From: Calliopum simillimum
Taxonomy: Eukaryota; Arthropoda; Insecta; Diptera; Lauxaniidae
NCBI GenBank assembly: GCA_951812925.1
Contig: OX638369.1
Span: forward strand, 44,325,061-44,389,060
Reading direction: 5' to 3'
DNA: 64,000 bases
Positions 44,400-55,193 of this stretch are shown here, piece by piece. A program made the position numbers and the translations under genes. Numbering within the stretch: the stretch's first letter is position 1; each line of letters starts with the position of its first letter. The notes beneath the pieces are model-generated. The model worked only from the letters and a program-made list of their open reading frames with translations, searched no databases and was not told the origin of the DNA.

Positions 44400-44747
44400 G
44401 TTTGCGCTTATCTTTGGTTTGTACATATGTACGTATGCGCATATGTACAAGTGATCGGTCAAGAGAGAATGCTCGTATCAAATATTTTCTAACGCTCAAA
44501 AAAGATAGAAATCACTAAACCTTATAAGTAGCACTGAGAGAAATGCTTGGCTGTTTTGATATATCTGTTAAGACTCGATAATTTATAATGATTAATGGAA
44601 AGTTAAAATAACAAAGCTAACGCTATTGCAAGTTTTATTGTGAAATGGTTTACTACAAAACAATTAATAAGTATTCAAGGAAGTTCGTTGTAGTTTAACA
44701 AAATTAATGATGTAAGCATTTCATCATCATCTTGTCTTTATTAATAC
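44400..44747. other. Upstream region of UGT-D, no feature recognised
   Basis: An AT-rich stretch with runs of CATATGTAC type near 44425-44450. It may include regulatory sequence for UGT-D, but I see no specific site. Confidence 0.3.
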
Positions 44748-44755
44748 ATGCACAT

Positions 44756-46300
44756 TAGAGGTGTTTTAAGAATGTATGGAGATCCTTAGTAACAACATTT
44801 TGATACTTGACACCCCTCAATTTTGTGAGGTTGAAAAAAAAAATTAATTTGCAAAAAAAATTTTGGCGGTGGGGTGAGGGTAAAGGTTGGCGCATCGAGG
44901 TCAAAGGTGAGAGAAAAAGAGAAAAAAATTTACATACAGCAATACAAGTGCTTAGGGGTCCCCTCTAGAGGGGTCGAATGTATGACCGACCCACATTATT
45001 TTTCCTACTCCAACATTTCTACCCCGCATAATAACCCCCTGTCTCTAACCCCTAAGGGGGCTCCCGTACAAAATTGGCATTTTTAGGAAATCGACCCCAC
45101 CACTCCCTGGGTGCCCCTATAATGGCCAAATGTATAACTGGTCCCTAATATTTTTTCCTCCTAACATTTTTCCTTAACATATTTACCCTGTATCTCTGAC
45201 TCTTTAGGGGACTCCCATACAAAATAGATGTCATAGACATGAAAAATATGGAAAGAAAATCGTCAAATAGGCCCATAACTGCCCAGAAGTCACTCCTAGA
45301 TGAGTCAAATATACGACCGACCCCCATTAGCCAACCTCCAAAGTTTTTTCTCAGCTTACCTACCCCCTATTTCTAATCTTTAAGGGGGCTCCCACACAAA
45401 GTTACTGCTTTTATATAAAATGCACCCACTGCCCTAACTGGCCCACGGGTACCCCTAGAAGGGTCAAATATATGACCGACCCCAATTATTTTTTTGCGAC
45501 CTATATTTTTCTCCCACTTACTTGCCCCATATTTTCAACCGTGAAAGGGGCTGCCATACAATTTTTTTTTTTTTATTAATTTTCCTAGAAATAATCGGTC
45601 ATACATTTGACCCTTCCAGGGGTACCCATGGTCCAGTTAGGGCAGTGGGAGCAGTTTTAAAAAAAAAACCGTAACTTTGTATGGGAGCCCCCTTAAGGAT
45701 TGGAAATAGGGGGTAGGTAAGCTGTAAAACTTTGGAGGGGGATAATGGGGGTCGGTCATATATTTGATTCCTCTAGGAGAGACTCCTGGGCAATTATGGG
45801 CCTATTTGACGATTTCCTTTCCATATCTTTTATATCTATGACGCCAATTTTGTATGGGGGCCCCCTTAAGAGCTAGAGATAGAGGGTAAGTATCAGGCGA
45901 AAAAATGTTGAGGAGGAAAAAATATTAGGCGCCGGTCATACATTTGACACTTCTAGGGGCACCCTGGGAGTGGTGGGGGTCGATTTCCTAAAAATCTCAA
46001 TTTTGTATGGAAGCACCCTTAGGGGTTAGCGGTAAGAGGTAGGTATGTTTGGTAAAAATGTTGGGGGAGAAAAAATAATGTGGGTCGGTCATACATTTGA
46101 ACCCTTTAGAGGTGGCCCCTTTTGTAGGACTGTAAGAATATTGTTTCTCCTTTTCTCTCATCTTTAACCTCGAAGCGCCAACCCTTACCCTCACCCCACC
46201 CCCAAAATTTTTTTTGCAAACTTATTTTTTTTTTCCAACCTCACAAAATTGTGGGGTGTCAAATATCAAAATCCAAAATTCGTGCACTAAAACACCCCTA
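44756..46300. mobile_element. hAT-like foldback element, copy 2 (1545 bp)
   Basis: Same family as 23074-24621. Ends TAGAGGTGTTTTA and TAAAACACCCCTA are flanked by the perfect 8-bp duplication ATGCACAT (44748-44755 and 46301-46308). It has the same internal modules (GTCAAATGTATGACCG-like and AGGGGGCTCCCATACAAA-like) and nearly the same length. Minus-strand open frames inside it match ones in copy 1 only because of the shared repeat. Confidence 0.9.
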
Positions 46301-46740
46301 ATGCACATACTGTTTCGTTTCGTATGAAACAAAAAAAAGTGTCTCAAAAAATAGAAGGACTCTTAAAAACGACATCTGCAAAGGTTTTTTCGTTCTGATA
46401 GAAACCAATGTAGCGCTTTTGAATCTTCTGAAGGCCCATTTTGGCAAAAGAAATAAGTTTTTGCTCAACTTTTTTTTCACAGAATAGATTCCAAATTTTG
46501 CTTGAAAAATAACGATTATATTCTTGCAAAAGTTTTGTTTTAGATAATATTTGGTTTCGAAAATCGATTTTTTTATGTTTTTAACTGCACGGTTGTAAAA
46601 ATGCTGTTTTTACTCAAAAGTGAGGCATCTTACGTAAAAATTGTATTCAGTATAAAGTATATATGTGAGTTATTTTAGAAGTTGTTAAGACATTTTATAA
46701 ATTTGGTCAAAAACAAGAAGTTTCGAAAATTCGGAGTATT
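46301..46740. other. Repeat-derived AT-rich spacer
   Basis: Contains GCATCTTACGTAAAAATTGT near 46623, resembling a motif in the inverted repeat at 52927-53902. No gene. Confidence 0.35.
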
Positions 46741-46744
46741 TTAA

Positions 46745-47076
46745 CCCTTTCGACCCGGCTGGGACAATATATCCCAAACATTTTTGAATAAATACTTTTG
46801 AATAATATAACTCGGTTATAAACGTCACCTAAATTGAATGAATTAATAAAATTAATGCAATTTTTAGTAACCACTGTTTTTTCTTCTAACCACTCCAAGG
46901 ACATTGTATCCCGAAAATTCAAATCCAAAACATCTGTTGAGAGTATAGACCGGAAGTGCCTCTGGCGGTGAAAATTTGAATTTAGAGACGGTCAAACATT
47001 TTACTTTAATTTAGTTTCTAAAATTAACCTATCACAAATATTGTGTACCCCACAGTTTTTTTCCGGGTCGAAAGGG
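46745..47076. mobile_element. piggyBac-type MITE, 332 bp
   Basis: Inverted ends CCCTTTCGACCCGG lie directly between TTAA tetranucleotides (46741-46744 and 47077-47080). The interior contains two GGGACAATATATCCC-like blocks in opposite halves. No coding sequence. Confidence 0.78.
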
Positions 47077-47490
47077 TTAAGCTTCAATCACTTTTATCGT
47101 AAGATGCCTTGCTTATGAACGCGTAATTGAAAAAAGCAAAAAGATCGATTTTTGAAACAGAATCTTATTTACATGACAAAAAAAAGTATTGTATTATTTT
47201 TGAACGTCAAAATTTTTGCAAGTATATGTATATTCTTTATTTCTGATGTAAATTTGGGTATTCATTCTGTGAAGAAAAAATTTTATGAGCATTGGTTTTT
47301 CTTGAACCGAAATCTTAAATCTGTGCAAAGACGGCAAACTATGCATGTGCAATTTTTATAATAGGTTTATTTCCTTATCTATGCAGCTCTCTGTGACATG
47401 TAGAAGCTAGCAAAATCTTATACACTTTCTAAAACTCATTCGGGCACACTTTTTTGTCGAAGAATTCATTTACATTTAAGTTATTGTAGA

Positions 47491-49180
47491 TTAAAGTCGG
47501 GTATTGTGGAAGGGCATCTTATTCTTATATATTACGATTTTTTGGCAAAAACTGCTTCACTGACTTTTTGCAAACTAAAACATATGGTTGGTACGACGGT
47601 TTTTTCCCAAAAAAATTATGTTGGTTAATGTTCAGTCGTACCAAAGGAGTCGATGCGATCATACCATTTTTTTTCTTTCAAGTTTCGGAGTACTTTAGCG
47701 ATTAAAAAAAAATAAGTTTTACTCATTCATGTGCTAAAGCTTCAATCTTAACAATATAATTTGTATGTCAGTTGTGGTAGGTGGGGCGTTTTTAGCTTCT
47801 AAAAAATTTTAAAAATCGATTAGTGGAATAATTGCTAAACGGGAAATGTGGAAGGGCTGAAGGCGGCTAATGTGGAATACTGTTCCACACTACCCGACCA
47901 CATTTTATAACTGGTTTCGATTGCGTGATATTTATTTTATACTTATTTTATATTTATTTATACTAGCCAGTCAATATTTGGCCATTCACCTAAAGATAGT
48001 TACACTTCTTTCGGGTGCCATTTGATATATAGGATATTCAGAACATTTTGCATCGACAGAATTCAATATTTGTAGAAATCATTTTTGGATGCTGAAGAAA
48101 ACAACACTTTGCCAAAGTAGCAAAACACCGTGGCCGCTGTTGTTGTATTTATGTGAGAAAATATTGGACCTGTTTCTGACTGCTTAGATGACAATATATT
48201 TCTTTTTTCCAAGTTAGGACTGAATCCGTGTCTACTTAATATCAAAAAGTTATTAATATCCTTCTCCAGTGCAACAAAAAAAAAATTATATATTATCCTC
48301 CATTTGGGTGAAGTCCATTTCCAAACCGTTGCAGTCTATCTTCTTTTTGGGATCCAAGCTTGATCCACTAAATAACAAAAACAAATTTTTATATTCCTTC
48401 TTGAAGTTCAGTCTATCTCTATTCCGAATTTGATAAAAGTCCGTTTAGCGAATTTATCGTGACAACGTATTTTCTCTTAAATAGCGCGACGAAGCTCAGT
48501 AATTAGAAAATGTTCTCCCTTAGTAATTCAGTCTACTTCTTTACCAAATTTCCTTAACCCTTTCAGGACCATAGGGACATATGTGTCCCAAGCCAAAAAT
48601 TAAGAATATTTGTGTTATTATGGAACCATTGTGATTCATCTTGATATTATCAGTTTGTTGGAGAAAAATTAACTTTATTTTTTTTTTTTGGAAAAACCAT
48701 AACGACCATACGAACGCATATGTCCCAGAAAATTCCAGAAAAACTGAAAACAATTTTTTTCTTTTTTATTTTAAAATATGTTTTTTAGACGCCCAATATA
48801 CTATTCTAAATAACTAAAATGGTTGTATATGCCCCCAGTTGCTTACGGTCCTGAAAGGGTTAAAATCGGTGTCATAATTCTGTTTTAGTAATTTATAAGT
48901 TTAATAGCTTTATATAGTTTTTATTTGAATTGTTTTTGTGTTGGGTCATATGGAATAGCATTCCATATTAGCCGCCCTATGTATTCGACAATACCCGCAA
49001 TTTTTTCATATAGTGATTTTCAGGGTTCCTTTCCTTTATTTATTATAATTTTTGAATTGATTTATTTACAAAATTACTGAATAAATCAAACGAAAAACGC
49101 AAATAAGCTAGGATTCTAACGAAATGTTTGTCCGCAATGAAGAATAAAAAATAAGTATTCCACAATGCTCGACTTTACTC
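47491..49180. mobile_element. TIR element with TAAAGTCG ends and GTGGAATA motifs (about 1.7 kb)
   Basis: The left end TAAAGTCGGGTATTGTGGAA and the right end, complement of TAAAGTCGAGCATTGTGGAA, are inverted. The blocks GGCGGCTAATGTGGAATA (47862) and GGAATAGCATTCCATATTAG plus CCGCC (48952) are internal inverted relatives. A piggyBac-type MITE at 48558-48859 is nested in it. Target duplications could not be settled and no transposase is seen. Confidence 0.5.
48558..48859. mobile_element. piggyBac-type MITE, 302 bp
   Basis: Inverted ends CCCTTTCAGGACC (left) and CCCTTTCAGGACCGTAAGC (right, complement) lie between TTAA sites (48554-48557 and 48860-48863). An internal palindrome GGGACATATGTGTCCC is at about 48577. 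Related in style, not in sequence, to the MITE at 46745. Confidence 0.78.
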
Positions 49181-50188
49181 CATATATTCGCACAACGATC
49201 TAATCTGAACTAGATGAAATGTTATATAAAAATTTAAAATGCTTTGTAGGGCCACTACAAGCCCAAAGTCTCGCTGAAGAAAGAATTTTTTCAGACATAA
49301 GAACCTCTGCACATGAGGATTCTTGCAAATTATGATTTTTGAGCACGCTCTATTCAGAAAATACTCTGATCGTCCATTTGCTAAATTTTTCTGTCAGTCT
49401 GTTGAAATCACGATTATGGTAAACTGGATAAAACTAAATGCATGAATATTAGTGCACGTACTACTAAGGAGTTATGTTATATAACTGGAATTAAAAATGA
49501 GCGTGACCGGCATAGGTAAAAGCGACTACTTTAAGTTCCTTATCTCCATTTCGCCATTTGGTTTTACATTTCAGATGCATTTTACTGACCAAATATCGCT
49601 CTTTCTGTTTATTTATCATTTAATCAATGTTACTATCAAAATAAATATTGATTACCTACTAATCTTGAACGTGTAAAATCAAACGAAGTTTTCATGTTAC
49701 AATGATTTTGCAGAAAATAAAGCTAATGACAATACATACATGTATGGATTATAGTATGGTGATTAGTAGATCGCTACCTAGCAACTCAATTACACTGAAC
49801 GGAAAGAAAAAAAATTTCTTTAAAAGGGCGTCTTTTTAATCAATTTTTTTTTTTTCAATTCAAGTATTTCCTGTTCTCCAGCGGACCTGTCCATAAAGTT
49901 TTTTCCACCAAAAATACTTGAAATGGTTCGATAAAGCTTTGAACAAATTCGAAAAAATTTTCAAAATTCCAACGGCAGATTTTTTTAAAATCGAGTTTAG
50001 GAATTTTTAGTGCAAAATTTTTTCCTACTTTTCTTTAAAAACAAAATTTTTAAAACCTTAAAAGAAAAATGTTAACCACAAGTTTTATTTAACATACTTT
50101 TTACTATTATTTGTAAAAAAGAACTTGAAAAAGTAACGAAAGTAAAAAAGTTATAACCTTTTGAAAATAAGAGTGTTTTTTGGTAGTT
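49181..50188. other. Non-coding stretch
   Basis: No gene. From about 49960 to 50190 the sequence resembles the arms of the foldback at 58051-59175, with GTTATAACCTTTTGAAAATA and GAGTGTTTTTTGGTAGTT, so it is a further diverged copy of that family. Confidence 0.4.
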
Positions 50189-50196
50189 CACACACT

Positions 50197-50350
50197 CAGT
50201 GGCGGATCCAAGGGGGAGTGATGGGGCCCCTCTCAATCCAAGTGATTCCATTTTTTTTAAATTATATGTTAAGATTTTAAAAACATTCTGTTATTATCTA
50301 GAAATGTAGTCAATCGGGCCCCCCTCTTGACAATGCTGGATCCGCCACTG
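50197..50350. mobile_element. hAT-type MITE, 154 bp
   Basis: Perfect inverted ends CAGTGGCGGATCC are flanked by the 8-bp duplication CACACACT (50189-50196 and 50351-50358). The related arms at about 58380 and 58825 carry the uninterrupted site (TTTGCACACTAAAATC), an empty-site comparison within the window. No coding sequence. Confidence 0.88.
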
Positions 50351-50359
50351 CACACACTA

Positions 50360-51960
50360 AAATCGTGTATGTAGATTCTTACATGATTATTCACAACATG
50401 GTCATAACGAGACCATTTTGTAATTTGTAATTTTATTTTAAAATATCTCAAATACTATAGTTAAAAGATCAATTTTGAGAACGGACTCGGATTTAGCACC
50501 GACAAATACATCGAAAATAACTATTTTTGTTTTGGTTTCTTGTGTTTGTTGCAATAGTAACTTACAAATAAAATATCTAAAGTCCCCATCGATCTCTTGA
50601 AGATTACAAGTCACGAAAACTAGATTTTTAGAAATATCTCGCTAACGGTTACATCTAGAGAAAAACGTTGGTGCAAAATATTGTGGCTTGTGAAATTTAC
50701 TATACTCACTTGACTGACCCAAAAAAAACTAAAGGTGTTCCGATCTTAGGTGCTCAGCACTCAAAATGTTTGGTAGGGTCTAGAAACTACGTATGTAAAT
50801 TTTGGTAAAAAAATATTGAGATTTAGCACTCGCGCAAGCTCGATTAGTAGCGCTGCCTTGACCGTACGAGAATGGGGTTCTTTCAGCCCGAGGAAATTGA
50901 TAAAAAAGGATTGGAACAATTTTGTTTTCTATCTTACTTTATGTTTTCGAGGTCGCTGAAGACAATGGCATTGCCAGTTTTTGGAAAAGATTCCGAGATT
51001 TCAAGATATTTAAGATATCTCTCGAAAAAAAAAAAAAATTTGAGATTTTTGTTAGATTAAATTGCCATTAATCGTAGGAAAATTTTTTCTTTTTTTTTCT
51101 CGGACACTAGTCTTGTAGCCTAGATTGTGACGAACAAAATGAGTGGTCGCACAATACTTTTTGACAAAATCTTCTCGAGATATCGGCCACAGACTGAACC
51201 GCCGTCCTGCCGTATTGCCGGTCACTGGGGATATCTGCCGATTTTACGCTATTTTCATTGATTTTTGAGATCCTACCTTGTACTTTCGACGTCGCTGGAG
51301 ATGCGGAAACATTTATTTTCCCGATAAAATGCAAGTGTTTCAATACATTCAAGATATTCCTATGATAAATTTCCCTAGTGGGATTTCCAATGAAAAGCAG
51401 AACTAGCTCTAAAACCTCGACATAAATTTTCCGCGCATGATTCATCTGCAGCTAGTGATTGATGACCATCGCGGTTTTCTTCTGGAAAGGTGTCAATGTG
51501 TCCCAAATTTTTCTATCTTCCACTGAAAGATGCCAATGTGTCTCGAGAATCACTGGCGATCCCACTCCAAAAATTGAAGTAAGTTTTTTTTTAAAAGTTT
51601 CGCTTAAACAATATATTTAGAAAGTTAAAATAAAATTTTAGTCTCAAAACGCTTAAATAAACTTTTGAAAAATCCAACATAAATTTTTAGGGTTGTCACA
51701 TGGTTGTTTTCGAAAATTTATTTTGAATCTTATTTTTTTTTACGAAAGTTATTGTAATTACTCACTAAAAAATAATAGTTTAAATTGTTAAAAATTTATC
51801 GAATCGTTAAAAGCTCATCGAACCGAAATTTGGTTTTAGCAAAACTAACAAAACAAAAAAACCGGTTGGCAACTCTAAAAATGTTTGTACAATTTCAGAA
51901 AAGTTTATCTGAGCGTTTCTAAAACCAAAAATTTCAACTTAGTCAAAAAAGTAAGAATTA
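50360..51960. other. Non-coding stretch with foldback-like remnants
   Basis: The part to about 51060 continues the family seen at 58.1-59.9 kb (phrases such as AGATATCTCGAAAA and AACGGTTACATCTAGAG). About 51107-51445 is less AT-rich and holds a 112-codon minus-strand open frame that I do not recognise. No splice or promoter evidence supports it. Confidence 0.35.
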
Positions 51961-51967
51961 TATAAAA

Positions 51968-52562
51968 ATTAGGAAAAACTACATTAAACAAAATTTTCAA
52001 CGCAACTGATTGCGAGGTAAATCAAGGAAAACCCAAAACTATCGGCTTCAATACAAGCTAATTAAGTAAACCATGAGTTAGGCAAGCCTTGAAGTACCGA
52101 ATTATCCATTTAATTCTTCGGGCTTGTGACTTACAGCCCAAAACAAGTCACAAGAACCTCTTTCTAAGTAAAAAAAAAATCAGCAAAACCTTTTTGTTGC
52201 CGCTAAAGAGCATGTTTGAAAAAACTTCAGAAGATTTTTAGTTTTTGGGAGAACGTTATATTTGCGGGCGAGTTAAAATGAAGCATTTCCGATTCTGAAG
52301 CATTTTTCAACATGCTCTTTGGCGGCAGCGAAGCGGCTTTGCTGATTTTTTTTTTAATCAGAAAGAGGTTCTTGTGAATTGTTTAGGCCTGTAAGTCATG
52401 CACCCGAAGAACAAAATGGATAATTCGGTCTCTCAAGGCTTGCTTTACTTATGGTTAACCTACTTAATTAGCCTATTTTGTAGCAGATAGTTTTAGGTTT
52501 TCCTTGATTTACCGCGCAATTAGTTGCGTTGAAAATTTTGTCAAATGTAGTTTTTCCTTTAT
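51968..52562. repeat. Inverted repeat (foldback), about 595 bp
   Basis: The left end AGGAAAAACTACATT pairs with AATGTAGTTTTTCCT at the right. The arms match over most of 290 bp, including ACGCAACT/AGTTGCGT, AATTATCCATTT/AAATGGATAATT and AGAACCTCTTTCT/AGAAAGAGGTTCT. A centre lies near 52265. Target duplication not identified. Confidence 0.7.
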
Positions 52563-52926
52563 CAAGCACTCTGTTCTCATGTAGAATGCAATTTTTTATA
52601 CTGCGCATTGTTGAGTCACTAAAACAAACCATTAGTACTATTCTCCAACGCGAAATGCCATTTTAGAATTGCTGGAAGACTAACACCCGCTGCTTAATCG
52701 TTATGCATCAGATCATTATCAAAAATACTTGCGTGCTCAAGTCCATTGATGATCTCGAATAAAAAATGGCTTAAGCATATTGCAAGAATAGAGAGGAAAG
52801 CATGGAAACTGAAAATACCATCATTCGGTACCATGAACGATATTCAATATACTAAGAACTTTTTGGTTGGAATAAGGTGTGAGATAAATTTTTGTAGATA
52901 AGTTCCTTTTTTAGTGCTGTGGGACG

Positions 52927-53902
52927 CACACTGGGGAGTCCAGGTTCAAAACCACCCAGAAATCGCAATTTTAATCGAAATATAAAAATTCTTGAAGTGG
53001 GATATTCGTTTTGTCATACTAAAGTATTGTACGAAGCTTAATTTCCTAAATATGACTCAAGATGGGATTCGGACGCTAAATGGGAGTTTTTGGCTTTTGA
53101 ACGCAAGCGGAAAGCAAAAATCTTTTTTTACTCAAGAGGAGAGCATCTTACGAAAAAAGCGTTCTAGGCATAAAAGGCTTAGAATCGTCCAAGCAATACG
53201 TGTGATTTTTTTGGAATTTTTTAAAACTTTTTTTTTTGAATAACTTTTGAAAAAATTTCAAAAAAAAAAATTCAAAAATTATTCAAAAAAAAAGTTTCCA
53301 AAAAAAATCCAAAAAAATCTCACGTATTGCTTGGACGATTCTAAGCATTTTATGCCTAAAACGCTTTTTTCGTAAGATGCTTTCCTCTTGAGTAAAAAAA
53401 GATTTTTGTCATCCGTGGACGTTCAAAAGCCAAAAACTCCCATTTAGCGTCCGAATCTCATCTTGACTCATACATCATTTTAAAGCTTATGAATTATGCT
53501 TTAATTCAAAGTACTTTTAAAAAAAATCGAAGGGGCCGTTTTTTAAAAAAAAAGTTCAAAAATATTTTGAAGTGTAAAAAATTTTTTTTCACCAACAAAT
53601 ATTTTTTTATAAAAAGAACACTTCAAAGTGAATGGGACCAGTAACTTAAATTTATCAATTTACAAACTTTAGTGTAAGCTATTGTATACATTTTTGAAAA
53701 AACACCCTTTTCATGAAAATGACTAAAAACGCCAACTTCAGCACCCTGTATTTTAACAAGAAAGTCACATTTAGAAAATTAAGCTTCGTACCATACTTCA
53801 GTATGACAAAACAAATATTCCACTTTAAAAATTTTTATTTTTCGATGAAAATTGCGATTTCTGGGTGGTTTTGAACCAAACCACTTCTGTAGCCCCAGTG
53901 TG
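52927..53902. repeat. Inverted repeat (foldback) with long hairpin core, about 976 bp
   Basis: Ends CACACTGGGG and CCCCAGTGTG are inverted, and the arms pair from there (TTCAAAACCACCCAGAAATC) to a central hairpin near 53260 built of A and T runs. The right arm carries about 280 extra bases (about 53480-53755). The flanks GTGGGACG and GGGACGG are similar but do not give a clean duplication. Fragments of the same family appear at 27900-28030 and 46620. Confidence 0.72.
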
Positions 53903-55115
53903 GGACGGGGAGGAGTATTTTCGTTGTTTTTGTTTTGCACGTTTTATGAAGGCTTCCTTGTGTAGAAATCTACATTTGAATTTTTTTGATATTCCATTTT
54001 GTTTAAAAGTTATATTCATTTCAAATTTTATAAAGTTTCTGGTTGGAATAAGCTGAGATCCCCTGTATGTATTTATTAAAAAATTTTTGGGATATATTGT
54101 TCAAAAGGATTGAGTGTTTTAAGATAAAACTTAAATTTTTATTTTTTAAATAAATACTATAAGCAAAACTAAAAAAAAAAAAAAACAGGTGGGTTACTAC
54201 ACGGAGAATGATGAAATGTTGCAAAAAACCACGGAGAATGACGAAATATAGAAAAAACAGTAATATCACAATGAAAATCGCATTTTTTTTAAATTTTGGT
54301 ACTGGTGGTCAGCCCTTCTAATTTGTTTTTGATTTAATTATATAAAGATAAAATAATATGTTTAGTAATATAAAAAAAAACTTACATGGAGAATGATGCA
54401 CATGGTGTTCTTTACAAAATTTTTTAACTTTTTTAAAAAAAAAAAAGACACGAACACTCACTTCGAAAAACCAAAGCTGACTGAGCTGAAAATACACTGA
54501 ATCTCTCTTCACTTTCAGCTTTCTAATTACTCAATATTAAAAAATTTACATTTCGAATAAGAAAAACTGAGCGGAGATTGTTTAAAATGAGGGACTAACT
54601 TCTATGTATGCCAATTCTATATAAAAAAGATTTTTCGAAGAGCTAACACAGAAAAACAGTAGCTGAAATACATATCTATACAATGTCGTATGCGAAACTG
54701 ACAAATTAAGTGTACTAAGAAGTGGTTAGGGACAGGACGGAGTAAAATATTAAAAACTATTTTTTTTTTGAGCTATTCGTAAAGAAGCTCTGGTTAGGTA
54801 TCTGTATTTACCATGGTTTGAACCCCGGGACATTGAATGGTACATTTTTTTGCACAAAAAGCAAGTAAAGTTACATCTTCTTAAAAAAAACTAATCTTTA
54901 ATTTTCTAAGGCCAGTATCTCTGTCATTTATTTAAATTAGGAAAAACTAATTTATAGCAATTTTGTCCAATATGCCAATATTGCATATGCCAATTTATAA
55001 CAAAATCGGATTCCATCAAAAAAATCTTGATCGTTTTGATATGGAATTAATCATTTCTGAACCAAAATTAGGCAACAAAGTAAAACAAAATTATTTATTT
55101 ATTTATATTCTCAAC
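53903..55115. other. Non-coding stretch downstream of Cyt-b5-r copy 2
   Basis: An AT-rich stretch. Two CACGGAGAATGA repeats occur at 54199 and 54230. A tRNA-like B-box (GGTTTGAACCCC) is at about 54814. No gene was recognised. Confidence 0.35.
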
Positions 55116-55117
55116 AC

Positions 55118-55123
55118 CAATTT
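55118..55123 (-). terminator. Polyadenylation signal of Cyt-b5-r copy 2
   Basis: AATAAA on the minus strand lies about 70 bases past the stop codon; more AATAAATAAATAAAT follows at about 55092-55107. Confidence 0.5.
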
Positions 55124-55193
55124 ATTCAAAACATTTGTACATAATACTTACACACTTTTCTAAACTTAATCCAAATATCTACTCAAATGCGAA

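Noticed and set aside
51107..51445. 112-codon minus-strand open frame
   Set aside because: No recognisable motif, no splice or promoter evidence, and it lies in repeat-derived sequence; noted only because the stretch is less AT-rich.
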